From contig NZ_LDTZ01000016.1 of NCBI RefSeq assembly GCF_001186365.1, positions 477,033-541,032 of the forward strand: 64,000 nucleotides of DNA. The letters are read 5' to 3'. Positions within the stretch are counted from its first letter, which is position 1. The number at the start of each line of letters is the position of its first letter. Shown one piece after another: positions 38,311-47,169 of the stretch. The notes below the pieces were generated by a model. The model saw only the letters and a list, made by a program, of their open reading frames with translations, was not told the origin of the DNA and searched no databases. This DNA comes from Gordonia jacobaea. GTDB lineage: Bacteria > Actinomycetota > Actinomycetes > Mycobacteriales > Mycobacteriaceae. The position numbers and the translations under genes were made by a program.

Positions 38311-39561
38311 ATGCCACCGCTGAGTCGGCTCGCTCGAATCCAGATCGCTGTGCTGATCATCGCCGGGCTTGTGGTGTCGATCTACGCGGGCATTCGCTAC
38401 GTGCATCTCAATCGTGTTGTCGGCGTGGGGATCTACACGGTCGACGCTCATCTACCGGAGTCCGGCGGCATCTTCACCAACGCCGAGGTCACCTATATGG
38501 GCGTGCCGGTCGGTCGTGTCGGCACACTGGCGCTCAGGTCGGACGGGGTCACCGTGCCGCTGATCCTCGAATCCTCCGGGCCGGACATTCCCGCGAATTC
38601 GGTTGCCGTGGTGGCGAATCGGTCGGCTATCGGTGAGCAGTATGTCGATCTGCGACCGCAGTCGGGGTCCGGACCATTCCTGCACGACGGATCGGTCATC
38701 ACCAAGACTTCCGTCCCGCCGCCGATCGAAGACGTCGTGTCGTCGGCGCTCGACTTCACCTCGTCGATTCCGATCGACGATCTGCACACCGTGATCACCC
38801 AGCTCGGCGCGGCGTTCAACGGGCAGGCGGATAACCTCACACGGCTCGTCGACTCGCTGGGGAAGCTCTCGCGCGCCGGGGTTGACTCACTGCCGCAGGT
38901 GATCTCGCTGATCAATTCGGCAGACTCGGTGCTCGCGACGCAAGCGGCGCAGTCGGATCAGATCCTGGCGTGGTCGCGCAGCCTTGATCTAATCACCGCG
39001 ACGCTCGCGTCGTCGGATCCCGATCTGCGCAGGCTGCTGACGACGGGCACGACATCGGCCACGCAGATCTCCACACTCATCCAGCGCAACGGTGGCGACA
39101 TCGGCAAGGTGGTCGGGCAACTCTCCGAGGTTGCGCGCACCATCGAGCCCGCGGGCTACAACATCGGAAACGCCTTCGCGATGCTCAGTCTGCTGTCGGC
39201 GCAGGGGCATACGACGGCGCCGGGCGACGGTCAGATCCACTTCGGCGTCGTCCTGGAGACCAATAACCCGCCGGCGTGCACGCAGGGCTACGAGTCGACC
39301 GACGCGATGCTCGCGCGTGTTCGACGTGAGAAGCCGACTTTCGACATCAATTACGACGAGTTCCCGTTCAACACCGAGGCGCGCTGCACCGTGCCCTTCG
39401 GTAACCCGACGGCCGTCCGTGGCGCACAACGAGTCTCGACCGCCAACCCCGACACCCCGCAGCCGTGGGACTCGACGCCGAAGAAGGACCCCGACAAGCT
39501 GAATCTGAACCCGCTCGCGCAGCAACTCGCGGGTCTGATGGGCGTGCGGTCGGCGGGGTGA
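38311..39561 (+). CDS. Orphan MCE-family (MlaD domain) protein
   Basis: A 416-residue protein with one N-terminal membrane helix (IQIAVLIIAGLVVSIYAGI) and an MCE/MlaD domain (GGIFTNAEVTYMGVPVGRVG, then ANSVAVVANRSAIGEQYVDL), followed by a helical region and a C-terminal tail. MCE proteins form lipid-carrying channels across the envelope and in mycolata usually come as six genes with yrbEA/B permeases. None are visible here, so this is a stand-alone copy. GGGGAGG and GGGGAAA precede the ATG. The initiator tRNA gene follows 132 bp downstream. Confidence 0.85.
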   Translation: MPPLSRLARIQIAVLIIAGLVVSIYAGIRYVHLNRVVGVGIYTVDAHLPESGGIFTNAEVTYMGVPVGRVGTLALRSDGVTVPLILESSGPDIPANSVAVVANRSAIGEQYVDLRPQSGSGPFLHDGSVITKTSVPPPIEDVVSSALDFTSSIPIDDLHTVITQLGAAFNGQADNLTRLVDSLGKLSRAGVDSLPQVISLINSADSVLATQAAQSDQILAWSRSLDLITATLASSDPDLRRLLTTGTTSATQISTLIQRNGGDIGKVVGQLSEVARTIEPAGYNIGNAFAMLSLLSAQGHTTAPGDGQIHFGVVLETNNPPACTQGYESTDAMLARVRREKPTFDINYDEFPFNTEARCTVPFGNPTAVRGAQRVSTANPDTPQPWDSTPKKDPDKLNLNPLAQQLAGLMGVRSAG

Positions 39562-39693
39562 TGCGGGCAAATGTGTCGTCGGTCACCACGACGCTCGCCG
39601 AAGCCACTTTTGGACGCATCGCCGCAGGTCAGAAGGGGTGGCGCAATGGATTTGCATCTGCGCCGAACGCACCTGTAACGTGGTGTTCACCAA

Positions 39694-39770
39694 CGCGGGG
39701 TGGAGCAGCTCGGTAGCTCGCTGGGCTCATAACCCAGAGGTCGCAGGTTCAAATCCTGTCCCCGCTACTA
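39694..39770 (+). tRNA. Initiator tRNA-fMet (CAT)
   Basis: It folds as a cloverleaf with acceptor CGCGGGG/CCCCGC, anticodon loop CTCATAA between three G-C pairs (GGG/CCC) and T-loop GTTCAAAT. The first base C is not Watson-Crick paired, and the three anticodon-stem G-C pairs mark an initiator tRNA. The 3' end reads ACTA, so CCA is not fully encoded. Confidence 0.95.
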
Positions 39771-39774
39771 GGAA

Positions 39775-39816
39775 CCGGCCCCGCCGGGACGACGCAAATC
39801 GTCTCGGTGGGGCCGG
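39775..39816 (+). terminator. Terminator after tRNA-fMet
   Basis: A long CCGGCCCCGCCGGGACGA/TCGTCTCGGTGGGGCCGG hairpin with a 6-nt loop, followed by ATTCATTT. It starts 5 bp after the tRNA. Confidence 0.8.
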
Positions 39817-39859
39817 ATTCATTTGTGCCATTTGGGTTCTCTCCCATCGCGAAACCATG

Positions 39860-41389
39860 TCACCGCGGATAGGTGACGATCACCTGGCCGCTGCGCCGAC
39901 TACGCCATTCCACCCTGCGGTCGGTGTGGAGCGTCGGTACCCACTCTCCAAGATGTTTCCGCTGGTGATCGGCCCGGCACAGTGGGATGAGGTCGTCGAG
40001 TGCCGTCCAGCCGCCGGCCTCGGGGTCGGTGTGGTTGAAGGGTCGCCAATGGTCGAGGTCGCACAGGTAGGAGGGCATGCCGCAGAGCGGGTATCGGCAC
40101 CAGGCGTCATTGGCGAGCACCTCGGCGCGCAACGTGGCGCTGGGTGCATAGGTCAATGCCCCAGGTGGTGGCACGGTGTGAGAACCGTGGCCGGTCGGAT
40201 CGGCGGGTGGTGCTTGGGGTCGGTCGGAGATCTGCGGGATGAGTGGTCCGGCGGCACGTGCGGATTCGGGGTAGTGAATGGTCTTCGCCACATCGGCGAG
40301 GGTGGTCGCATAAGTGGGATCGATCGGCCCGTATCCCTGTAACCGGGGTACAAGCACACCGTCGGGGTCTATGAGCACTGTCAACACGGGTGCATCGGGC
40401 ATCACCAGGGCTCGTCCGAACGGGACCGGCACCTCGGTCGGGGTAGCTGGATTGGTCGGGTCGGGAACCCCGGGTTCGGCGACCGGCTCCACTGCTTCGG
40501 CGGGTGCGGGCAGCAGGGCTTCGCATGCTTGCGCGTCCTCGGCGTCGGCGGGCTCGGTCAGCAGGGCGACCCGTGCTGGGCAGGTGTCGAGGCCGCAGTC
40601 GCAGGTGAGGTGCGCTCCCGGTACGCCGGTGATCTCCCCGAGCGCGATCACCCGCAGTGGCCCGAGCCGACGGGGATCTTTGCGGCAGGTGCGTTCATCG
40701 ATCAGCGTGTCGATCTGCGATTTGAGGAACACCCCATAGTGGGCGGGGATGACCGCATCCAGGTTGGAGTGGCCCGCCACCTCTGCGGTGATGGTGACGT
40801 CACCCACCAACTCGGAAATGGTGTCGCGTTCCTCGGTGACACTGTCGGGGCTCATCGAAATCAACGCGGCGTCGAGCTGTTGGGACAGCACTGGGTCGGT
40901 GGTGGCGCGGGAACCGTAGTCCAAGACGATCTCTTCGAACGACATCTCCGAGTCATCACCCTCGATGTAGTCGGGATCGATGTCTCCACCACGTTGGGCG
41001 GCGCGCGCCATGATCGAGATCCGGTTGGTGGAGTAGTCGCCGTTCAGATAGGCGGCGCGGATGAGCGGGAATTTCTCGAGGAGATCCGCCAACGCCACCC
41101 AACTCCCGGCCTTGCTTCGAGAGACACCGAATTGCAAAGAGACTTCGGCTCGCCCGAGTTTCTCGGCATGCTCGATCACCGAACCCCACACACTGGTCTC
41201 GGACCGACCGGCGAGGTGCTCGCGATACACCCGCTCAGCCAGTGCCGCGCCCGCCAGGACCGTCCGGGCCTCGTGCTTGCGGGACTCGCGCAACAACTCC
41301 CGGCCGGTCTCGGTGAGCTCCTCTCGCGACATGGATCTGATCGTGGCGACGTCGGCATCCGGATCGGTGAACGTCAACACACTGGACAT
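39860..41389 (-). CDS. DUF222 / HNH endonuclease protein (13E12-like), copy 2
   Basis: A 509-residue relative of the protein at 27475-29022. The N-terminal DUF222 domain is followed by a Pro/Ala-rich linker and an HNH domain with CRYPLCGMPSYLCDLDH, RPFNHTDPEAGGWTAL and LCRADHQRKHLG. Both copies end in the same TYPR tail. The ATG at 41389 has a near-perfect ribosome binding site (GGAGGTGATT). It ends 44 bp from the terminator of the initiator tRNA gene. I infer mobility from the family and the repeated occurrence. Flanking target duplications were not found. Confidence 0.88.
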   Translation of the reverse strand: MSSVLTFTDPDADVATIRSMSREELTETGRELLRESRKHEARTVLAGAALAERVYREHLAGRSETSVWGSVIEHAEKLGRAEVSLQFGVSRSKAGSWVALADLLEKFPLIRAAYLNGDYSTNRISIMARAAQRGGDIDPDYIEGDDSEMSFEEIVLDYGSRATTDPVLSQQLDAALISMSPDSVTEERDTISELVGDVTITAEVAGHSNLDAVIPAHYGVFLKSQIDTLIDERTCRKDPRRLGPLRVIALGEITGVPGAHLTCDCGLDTCPARVALLTEPADAEDAQACEALLPAPAEAVEPVAEPGVPDPTNPATPTEVPVPFGRALVMPDAPVLTVLIDPDGVLVPRLQGYGPIDPTYATTLADVAKTIHYPESARAAGPLIPQISDRPQAPPADPTGHGSHTVPPPGALTYAPSATLRAEVLANDAWCRYPLCGMPSYLCDLDHWRPFNHTDPEAGGWTALDDLIPLCRADHQRKHLGEWVPTLHTDRRVEWRSRRSGQVIVTYPR

Positions 41390-41521
41390 CTGAATCACCT
41401 CCCCTCCGCGGCGATCGAACTTATGGGCACAAGTGTACGAAGGGGTACCGACAAAACCGGCACGGCGGCGGTCGGGCAAGAGGGATCTGTGGACAACTTT
41501 TTCGGCGCACCTCGCGCCCCA

Positions 41522-41878
41522 CTAGCCGGTCACCAGGCTGGCCACGGCGATGACCTTCCACCACGTCGACACGTCGGGCGACTGTTGTTGAGCAACAGTC
41601 GAGTTCGCATCTGTGGCCGACGCCGCGCCGTGTGCGGCGTCATGATCGCGCGACGCGGGGCCGAGCGTCACCACGGGTGCGGGATGTTCAGGTTCCGTTG
41701 CCACGTGATCTTTGAGACGCGCGCGGAGCCGTTGGCCTGTACCTTCTCTGAAGCGGCCCGTCCACCCCGGAATCGGCAGTGTACGAACAGAACTGAGGGC
41801 GACCCCGGCCGGCAGCCCAACTCGATGGTGCGTCGAAGGAAGGGCCCGGGCCCGTGTCAGTTCGACCAGCGTGAGCAT
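41522..41878 (-). CDS. Possible small hypothetical protein
   Basis: A 118-codon frame with a hydrophobic C-terminal end (WWKVIAVASLVTG) that could be a membrane tail. There is no ribosome binding site before the ATG and no recognised domain, and other frames are also open here. It is kept only because no better gene occupies this stretch. Confidence 0.25.
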   Translation of the reverse strand: MLTLVELTRARALPSTHHRVGLPAGVALSSVRTLPIPGWTGRFREGTGQRLRARLKDHVATEPEHPAPVVTLGPASRDHDAAHGAASATDANSTVAQQQSPDVSTWWKVIAVASLVTG

Positions 41879-42363
41879 CTCGGGGGACGTCGTCGGGTGG
41901 CAGCTTCTCGATTCGCGGCGACCCGGTGGCAGGCCGCAGCGTCGGAATAGATTGCTGTCATCACACCTCCCCGCAGTGGATGCAGATGAACAACACCCGA
42001 TTTACTAGACACCGGAGCGGCCGGTGGTGGCAGTCTTAGGCTCACGTCGATTTTTCACTTTGCGATGCGAGCGGCACACTTTGGCTTTATGTGAATTCGA
42101 CAATCCGACGCGTTGATGAGCACCTTCAATCGGAGATTCGATATACTCATTCCGATTCGATGACAATGCGTGTGCTGAGAGTTGTAGGGGCAACAGGCGC
42201 ACGGTCCGTCCGGGGGGTGAACCGTGCGGTCGGCAGCGTGACGTGTGCGAACACAGTGCACTGACCTGGTGTAGTGATGCTCGTCACTAAAGGGTTGCGT
42301 CGAGTCACGGGTGCCGCCGGGGTTGTCGGGTTCCGGCGTAATACGAGGGAGGGGACCGCCACT
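41879..42363 (+). other. Upstream region of lsr2
   Basis: About 485 bp without a supported gene. Parts (42045-42170) are clearly richer in A and T than the surroundings. Regulatory sequence for lsr2, whose product binds AT-rich DNA, is the likeliest content. I could not assign the promoter. Confidence 0.4.
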
Positions 42364-42687
42364 ATGGCGACAAAGAAGATAGTCAGGTTCGTCGACGATC
42401 TCGACGGTTCTGAATTGGACGAAGCGGTGACCGTTGTTTTTGGTCTGAACGGAAAACAGTACGAGTTCGACACGTCACCTGCGCATGCGAAGGAATTCGC
42501 ACAATCGCTTCAGAAGTATCTTGCAGTTTCTCGCGTTGCGAATGGTTCGGGCAACGAGCGCCCCTCCAAGCGGGCGCATCCGCGCACGCAGGCGATCCGA
42601 GCGTGGGCGCGCGAGAACGGTTATGAGATCAGCAACCGCGGTCGCATCTCGTCAGAGATCGTGGCGGCATTTGAGGCTGCGGTCTGA
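42364..42687 (+). CDS. lsr2: Nucleoid-associated silencer Lsr2
   Basis: A 107-residue H-NS-like protein. The N-terminal dimerisation domain starts MATKKIVRFVDDLDG and contains VVFGLNGKQYEFDTS. The C-terminal DNA-binding domain ends RAWARENGYEISNRGRIS, where RGR inserts into the minor groove of AT-rich DNA. Lsr2 silences horizontally acquired genes in mycolata, which matters here because the island at the end of the window is relatively AT-rich. GAGGGAGGGG precedes the ATG by about 8 nt. Confidence 0.95.
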   Translation: MATKKIVRFVDDLDGSELDEAVTVVFGLNGKQYEFDTSPAHAKEFAQSLQKYLAVSRVANGSGNERPSKRAHPRTQAIRAWARENGYEISNRGRISSEIVAAFEAAV

Positions 42688-42730
42688 CATTTGCGGCTCG
42701 TGGCGCATCGTCGGGACTAACGTGGGGGTC

Positions 42731-42979
42731 ATGGCGACCGACAAGCAAATCCACGAACACATCAACGACCTCATCGCCGAGGAGCACGAACTTCGTGCCA
42801 AGGTGGGGCGCGGCGACATCACGCCGGACGAGGAGAACGCGCGCCTGTCGAAGATCGAGGTATCTCTCGATCAGGCCTGGGACCTGTTGCGGCAGCGTCA
42901 GGCCAAACGTGACGCCGGCCAGGATCCCGACGCCGCGGCAACAAGGCCTGCCGACGTTGTCGAGAAGTACCTGGACTGA
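42731..42979 (+). CDS. DUF2630 family small protein
   Basis: An 82-residue charged helical protein (MATDKQIHEHINDLIAEEHEL, then a region of heptad-like Leu and Ile, ending VVEKYLD). It matches DUF2630, a short coiled-coil-like actinobacterial family of unknown role. GTGGGGGTC precedes the ATG. It lies 18 bp upstream of the acyl-CoA synthetase gene and is probably co-transcribed with it. Confidence 0.82.
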   Translation: MATDKQIHEHINDLIAEEHELRAKVGRGDITPDEENARLSKIEVSLDQAWDLLRQRQAKRDAGQDPDAAATRPADVVEKYLD

Positions 42980-42997
42980 GCGCGAGAAGAGCGTTCG

Positions 42998-44899
42998 ATG
43001 GCTAGCTACGACGACACTTTTGCGCGCAGCGTCGACGACAGGGAGAACTTCTGGCTGCGGGCCGCGGCCGACGTCGAATGGTCGGTTCCACCGACGGTCG
43101 CGCTCGACGATTCGGCAGCGCCGATGTATCGCTGGTTCCCGGATGGTCGACTCAACACCTGCTACAACGCGCTCGATCGACACGTCGCTGCGGGACACGG
43201 TGACCGACTCGCGCTGATCTGGGACTCCGCGATGGTCGACGAGATCCGCGAGTACACCTACGCCGAGCTGCTCGTAGAGGTCTCACGATTCGCCGACGTG
43301 CTGCGCCGCCGGGGTGTCTCGCGCGGCGACCGGGTCATCATCTACATGCCGATGATCCCCGAGGCAGCCATTGCCATGCTCGCGTGCGCGCGGCTCGGCG
43401 CAGTGCACTCGGTGGTGTTCGGTGGCTTCGCCGCCCCCGAACTCGCCACACGCATCGACGACGCCGAGCCGGTGGCGATCGTGACCGCATCGGGCGGTCT
43501 GGAGCCAGGACGCAGCGTCGAGTATCTGCCGATGGTGGCAAGTGCCCTCGACCTCTCCGACAGCGCCGTCTCGACGGTCATCGTGAAGGATCGCCCGCAG
43601 GTGGCGGGCTCCGCCGCTGACTATGGCTCGTCGGGCAAAGAGGGGCGCACCTGGCTCGACTGGGATGCCGAGATGGAGACGGCCGGTCTCACCGAACCCG
43701 TCGACGTCGCGGCGGCGGACCCCCTCTACATCCTCTACACGTCGGGCACCACGGGAAAGCCCAAGGGAGTTGTGCGCGACAACGGCGGGCACGCTGTCGC
43801 ACTGACCTGGTCGATGGCCAACATCTATGACATCGGCGCAGGCGATATCTGGTGGACCGCATCGGACGTCGGATGGGTCGTCGGTCACTCGTACATCGTC
43901 TACGCGCCGCTGCTCGTCGGCGCGACGACGGTGATGTACGAGGGCAAACCGGTCGGCACACCTGATGCGGGAGCCTTCTGGCGAGTCATCGCCGAGCATC
44001 GAGTCAAGGCGCTGTTCACCGCGCCGACCGCGATCCGGGCTATCCGCAAGACCGACCCTGACGCGAAACTTCTTGACCAGTACGACATCTCGTCGCTCCG
44101 CGCGCTGTTCGTCGCCGGTGAGCGGCTTGACCCCGACACGCTCGCCTGGTCGTCGAACGTGCTCGGTGTACCGGTGATCGACCATTGGTGGCAGACCGAG
44201 ACCGGATGGGCGATCGCGGCCAATCTGCGTGGGCTGCAACCGATGCCGGTCAAAGCGGGGTCGGCTACCGTCGCCGTCCCGGGCTTCGGGGTCGGTGTCG
44301 TCGACGCCGAGGGGAACGTGGTCGATGCGGGCGTCGAAGGCAATATCGTGATCGCACTGCCGTTGCCGCCGGGCACATTGACCGGATTGTGGGGCGACGA
44401 AGAGCGTTATCGCAGTTCGTATCTGAACGCCTTCCCCGGTTACTACCTGACCGGCGACTCCGGATACATCGATCACGACGGCTACATCTTCATCCTCGGA
44501 CGATCCGACGACGTGATCAACGTCGCCGGGCACCGCCTGTCGACCGGAAGCATCGAGGCCGTCGTGGCGTCGCATCCCGCAGTCGCCGAATGCGCCGTGA
44601 TCGGTATCCACGACGATCTGAAGGGCCAGCGTCCGAGTGGTTACGTGGTGCTCAAGTCGGGTGTCGAGATCGATCCCGGCACGCTGCGTGACGAGCTGAT
44701 CGCGAAGGTCCGCGACGAGATCGGACCGGTGGCGACGTTCCGCGACGTGACCGTGGTTGCCGCGCTACCGAAGACGCGGTCGGGCAAGATTCTGCGAAAG
44801 ACCATGCGGCAGATCGCCGATCACCAGGAGTACGCCGTGCCGTCGACCATCGAGGATCCGGACGTCCTGGCGCGGCTCGCGCAACAGATCGGGCAGTGA
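42998..44899 (+). CDS. prpE: Propionyl-CoA synthetase PrpE-like
   Basis: A 633-residue AMP-forming acyl-CoA synthetase. An N-terminal ACAS_N segment is followed by the P-loop YTSGTTGKPKGVV, the motif WWQTETGW, the hinge/adenylate region YYLTGDSGYIDHDGYIFILGRSDDVINVAGHRLSTG and the catalytic lysine in TRSGKILRKTM. GGLEPGRSVEYLP near residue 165 is typical of PrpE and not of acetyl-CoA synthetase. It activates propionate (perhaps also acetate) to the CoA ester in the cytosol. The crcB1 coding region follows within a few bases. Confidence 0.85.
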   Translation: MASYDDTFARSVDDRENFWLRAAADVEWSVPPTVALDDSAAPMYRWFPDGRLNTCYNALDRHVAAGHGDRLALIWDSAMVDEIREYTYAELLVEVSRFADVLRRRGVSRGDRVIIYMPMIPEAAIAMLACARLGAVHSVVFGGFAAPELATRIDDAEPVAIVTASGGLEPGRSVEYLPMVASALDLSDSAVSTVIVKDRPQVAGSAADYGSSGKEGRTWLDWDAEMETAGLTEPVDVAAADPLYILYTSGTTGKPKGVVRDNGGHAVALTWSMANIYDIGAGDIWWTASDVGWVVGHSYIVYAPLLVGATTVMYEGKPVGTPDAGAFWRVIAEHRVKALFTAPTAIRAIRKTDPDAKLLDQYDISSLRALFVAGERLDPDTLAWSSNVLGVPVIDHWWQTETGWAIAANLRGLQPMPVKAGSATVAVPGFGVGVVDAEGNVVDAGVEGNIVIALPLPPGTLTGLWGDEERYRSSYLNAFPGYYLTGDSGYIDHDGYIFILGRSDDVINVAGHRLSTGSIEAVVASHPAVAECAVIGIHDDLKGQRPSGYVVLKSGVEIDPGTLRDELIAKVRDEIGPVATFRDVTVVAALPKTRSGKILRKTMRQIADHQEYAVPSTIEDPDVLARLAQQIGQ

Positions 44900-44900
44900 C

Positions 44901-45368
44901 ATCGCGGACATCGATCCCGACGCGCCGGCCGACCGTCCTCTGCACCTGCAGTTCGGAGCGATCGCACTGGTCTTTCTCGGCGGGATCTGTGGAACGGGTC
45001 TGCGCTATGCGATCGAGGAGGCGTTCCCCACGGTCGGCACCGGATGGCCGTGGGCGACGTTCGCGATCAACATCAGCGGTGCGTTCGTGCTCGGCGCGTT
45101 GCTGGGGTTCCTGGCACTTGTAGGTCCCGACGACGGCTGGCGTCGTAATGTGCGTGTCTTTGCGGGCACCGGACTCTGCGGGGCATTCACGACGTACTCC
45201 ACGTTCGCGCTCGAGACCACCCAACTCGGCCATCACGGCGCACCGGCGGCAGCGGTTGCGTATGCGGTTCTCAGCGTTGTCCTCGGCGTGCTCGGCGCCT
45301 GGGCGGGCATCGTCGTGGCGGGTGCGGCGGGTCGAAGGAATGCGGTGCGGCGAGGCGGTGTGTCGTGA
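44901..45368 (+). CDS. crcB: Fluoride channel CrcB, subunit 1
   Basis: A CrcB/Fluc membrane protein of about 155 residues with four helices. Motifs include GGICGTGLRYAIEEAFP, WATFAINISGAFVLGALLGF and GLCGAFTTYSTFALET, where the Asn and the two Phe residues line the fluoride path. The start is unclear. The expected N-terminus (ADIDPDAP) has only ATC codons in frame nearby, while the nearest standard start, a TTG at 44757, would overlap prpE by 143 bp. The coordinates take the ATC at 44901 as a placeholder. It overlaps the next gene by 4 bp. Confidence 0.82.
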   Translation: MADIDPDAPADRPLHLQFGAIALVFLGGICGTGLRYAIEEAFPTVGTGWPWATFAINISGAFVLGALLGFLALVGPDDGWRRNVRVFAGTGLCGAFTTYSTFALETTQLGHHGAPAAAVAYAVLSVVLGVLGAWAGIVVAGAAGRRNAVRRGGVS

Positions 45369-45733
45369 CGGTGCTGGCGATGCTCATCGCAGGTGCGCTC
45401 GGATCCGTAGCGCGGTTCGTCGTCGACGGCGCGATCAAACGTTGGCGGAACACGACGTTCCCCTGGGCGACGCTGATCATCAACGTCTCCGGCTCGCTGC
45501 TGCTGGGCGTGCTCGCGGGGTTGGTGATCTACCACGGGGCGCCGCCGGAGGTGCAGGCGATTGTCGGCACTGGATTCTGCGGCGGCTACACGACTTTCAG
45601 CACGGCGAGCGTCGAGACCGTGCGTCTGGCCGAGCGGCGCGCAGGCGGACTCGCGCTGTGCAACGCGGTGGGCTCGGTGGCTGCGGCCACTGCCGCCTGC
45701 GCCGTCGGGCTCGCGCTCGCGTGGGCGGTGTGA
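45365..45733 (+). CDS. crcB: Fluoride channel CrcB, subunit 2
   Basis: A 122-residue four-helix CrcB protein with GALGSVARFVVD, WATLIINVSGSLLLGVLAG and GTGFCGGYTTFSTASVET. Its GTG start overlaps the stop of the first crcB gene (GTGTCGTGA). Paired crcB genes encode dual-topology or heteromeric fluoride exporters, which protect enolase and other enzymes from fluoride. I see no fluoride riboswitch upstream of the pair. Confidence 0.92.
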   Translation: MTVLAMLIAGALGSVARFVVDGAIKRWRNTTFPWATLIINVSGSLLLGVLAGLVIYHGAPPEVQAIVGTGFCGGYTTFSTASVETVRLAERRAGGLALCNAVGSVAAATAACAVGLALAWAV

Positions 45734-45759
45734 GCTGGTCGGCGGGGTGATCTCGACAA

Positions 45760-45836
45760 GCTCGATCAGCGGGAGGGGCTCGATCAGCGGTGGGTGCGGC
45801 TCGATCAGCGGTGGGGCGGCTCGGTCGGCGGTCGGG
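45760..45836. repeat. Degenerate 18-21 bp tandem repeat after crcB2
   Basis: Four copies of a unit close to GCTCGATCAGCGGTGGG begin at 45760, 45778, 45799 and 45819. They fill most of the gap between two convergent genes. Confidence 0.75.
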
Positions 45837-45843
45837 AAAGAGT

Positions 45844-45877
45844 CGAGCCCTGCGGCACGGTGGTGCCGCAGGGCTCG
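45844..45877. terminator. Hairpin between crcB2 and the acyl-CoA dehydrogenase gene
   Basis: A perfect 15-bp stem CGAGCCCTGCGGCAC/GTGCCGCAGGGCTCG with a 4-nt loop. There is no T run on either side, but its place between convergent genes suggests a terminator. Confidence 0.6.
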
Positions 45878-45899
45878 TGACCCGTCGAGAGTCAGTGTT

Positions 45900-47123
45900 T
45901 CACTTGAGTTCTGCGCTGCTCTTGTTCAGCACGCGGCGCGCGATGATGAGCTGCTGGATCTGCTGGGTGCCCTCGAAGATGTCGAGGATCTTCGAGTCGC
46001 GGGCCCACTTCTCGAGCAGTAGTCGCTCCGAATACCCAAGCGTGCCAGTCAGTTCGACGGCCTTGTTGGTGACATCGGTGACGGTGCGGCCAGCCTTGGC
46101 CTTGGCCATCGACGCCTGGAGTGAGTTGGGTTCCTTGTTGTCGGCCATCCACGTGGCGCGGATCGTCAACAGGTAGGCGGCCTCGAAGTCGGACTCCATC
46201 CGGATGAACTCGGCCGCGGCGGCGTGCTGGTTCTCGGCAGGCTTGTCGTAGTCGATCTCGATGCCCGCCTCCTCCAGAATGCGGCGCAACTCCTCGAGGG
46301 CGGCACGCGCAACACCGACGGCCATACCCGCGACGAGCGGGCGGGTGTTGTCGAAGGTCTGCATGACCCCGCCGAAACCCTTCTTGGTATCCACCTCGGG
46401 GCTGCCGAGCAGATTCTCCTTGGGGATGCGGCAGTTCTCGAAGCGGATCACGGCGGTGTCGGAGACGCGGATGCCGAGCTTGTGCTCGAGTCGCACCACC
46501 TCGACGCCGGGATGCTCGCGCGGCACGACGAAGCTCTTGATTGCCGCGCGGCCGAGGCTGCGATCGACGCTGGCCCACACCACGATGTGGGTGGCGCGCG
46601 AACCGGAGGTCACGAAGATCTTCTCGCCGTTGATCACGTACTCGTCGCCGTCGAGCTTGGCGGTGGCTGTCACCGCGGCCGAATCGGAGCCGAAGCTGGG
46701 CTCGGTGATGGCCATGGCGGCCCACACCTTGCCGAAGCGCTTGAGCTGCTCGTCGGTGGCGACAGCGGCGATGGCCGAGTTGCCCAGGCCCTGATAGGGC
46801 ATCGACAACGTCAAACCGACGTCGCCCCAACATGTTTCGATGACATTCATCACCGACTGCATGTTGCCGCCGTTGATATTTGCGCCCTCGCGCTCCGGCT
46901 TGGCCTTCTTCTCCTGGCTTCGCCCGCCGTCGGCACCCGCACCTGCCTGGCCGGTTTCGGCGAGGCCGTCGTACAGGCTTGCGAGAGTGTCGAGTTCGAC
47001 GGGATAGGAGTGCTCGGCGAGGTCGTACTTGCGCGAGATGGGTCGGAAGATCTCGGCCGCGGCCTGGTGGGCCTGGTCGATCGTGGTGTTCAGCTTCCGG
47101 GGGAGTTCCAGATTGATTGCCAT
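45900..47123 (-). CDS. Acyl-CoA dehydrogenase (FadE), downstream gene
   Basis: A 407-residue flavin enzyme of the acyl-CoA dehydrogenase family. FAD/substrate motifs AITEPSFGSDSAAVTATAKL and VINGEKIFVTSGSRATH lie near residues 140-185, and the C-terminal GTLGYSERLLLEKWARDSK and IFEGTQQIQ are standard. The catalytic glutamate would be in FEGTQQ. An insertion around residues 65-80 (GGRSQEKKAKPEREG) is unusual. The gene is 46 bp downstream of a second, more divergent dehydrogenase, so the two products may form a heteromeric enzyme as some actinobacterial FadE pairs do. The acyl substrate is unknown. Confidence 0.88.
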   Translation of the reverse strand: MAINLELPRKLNTTIDQAHQAAAEIFRPISRKYDLAEHSYPVELDTLASLYDGLAETGQAGAGADGGRSQEKKAKPEREGANINGGNMQSVMNVIETCWGDVGLTLSMPYQGLGNSAIAAVATDEQLKRFGKVWAAMAITEPSFGSDSAAVTATAKLDGDEYVINGEKIFVTSGSRATHIVVWASVDRSLGRAAIKSFVVPREHPGVEVVRLEHKLGIRVSDTAVIRFENCRIPKENLLGSPEVDTKKGFGGVMQTFDNTRPLVAGMAVGVARAALEELRRILEEAGIEIDYDKPAENQHAAAAEFIRMESDFEAAYLLTIRATWMADNKEPNSLQASMAKAKAGRTVTDVTNKAVELTGTLGYSERLLLEKWARDSKILDIFEGTQQIQQLIIARRVLNKSSAELK

Positions 47124-47169
47124 GTCAGATGCTTTCTCGGTCGGTCTCGTCGTCGGAAGACAGCCGCCG

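Noticed and set aside
44700..44960. Fluoride riboswitch upstream of crcB
   Set aside because: The region is the 3' end of prpE coding sequence and I could not find the conserved riboswitch core.
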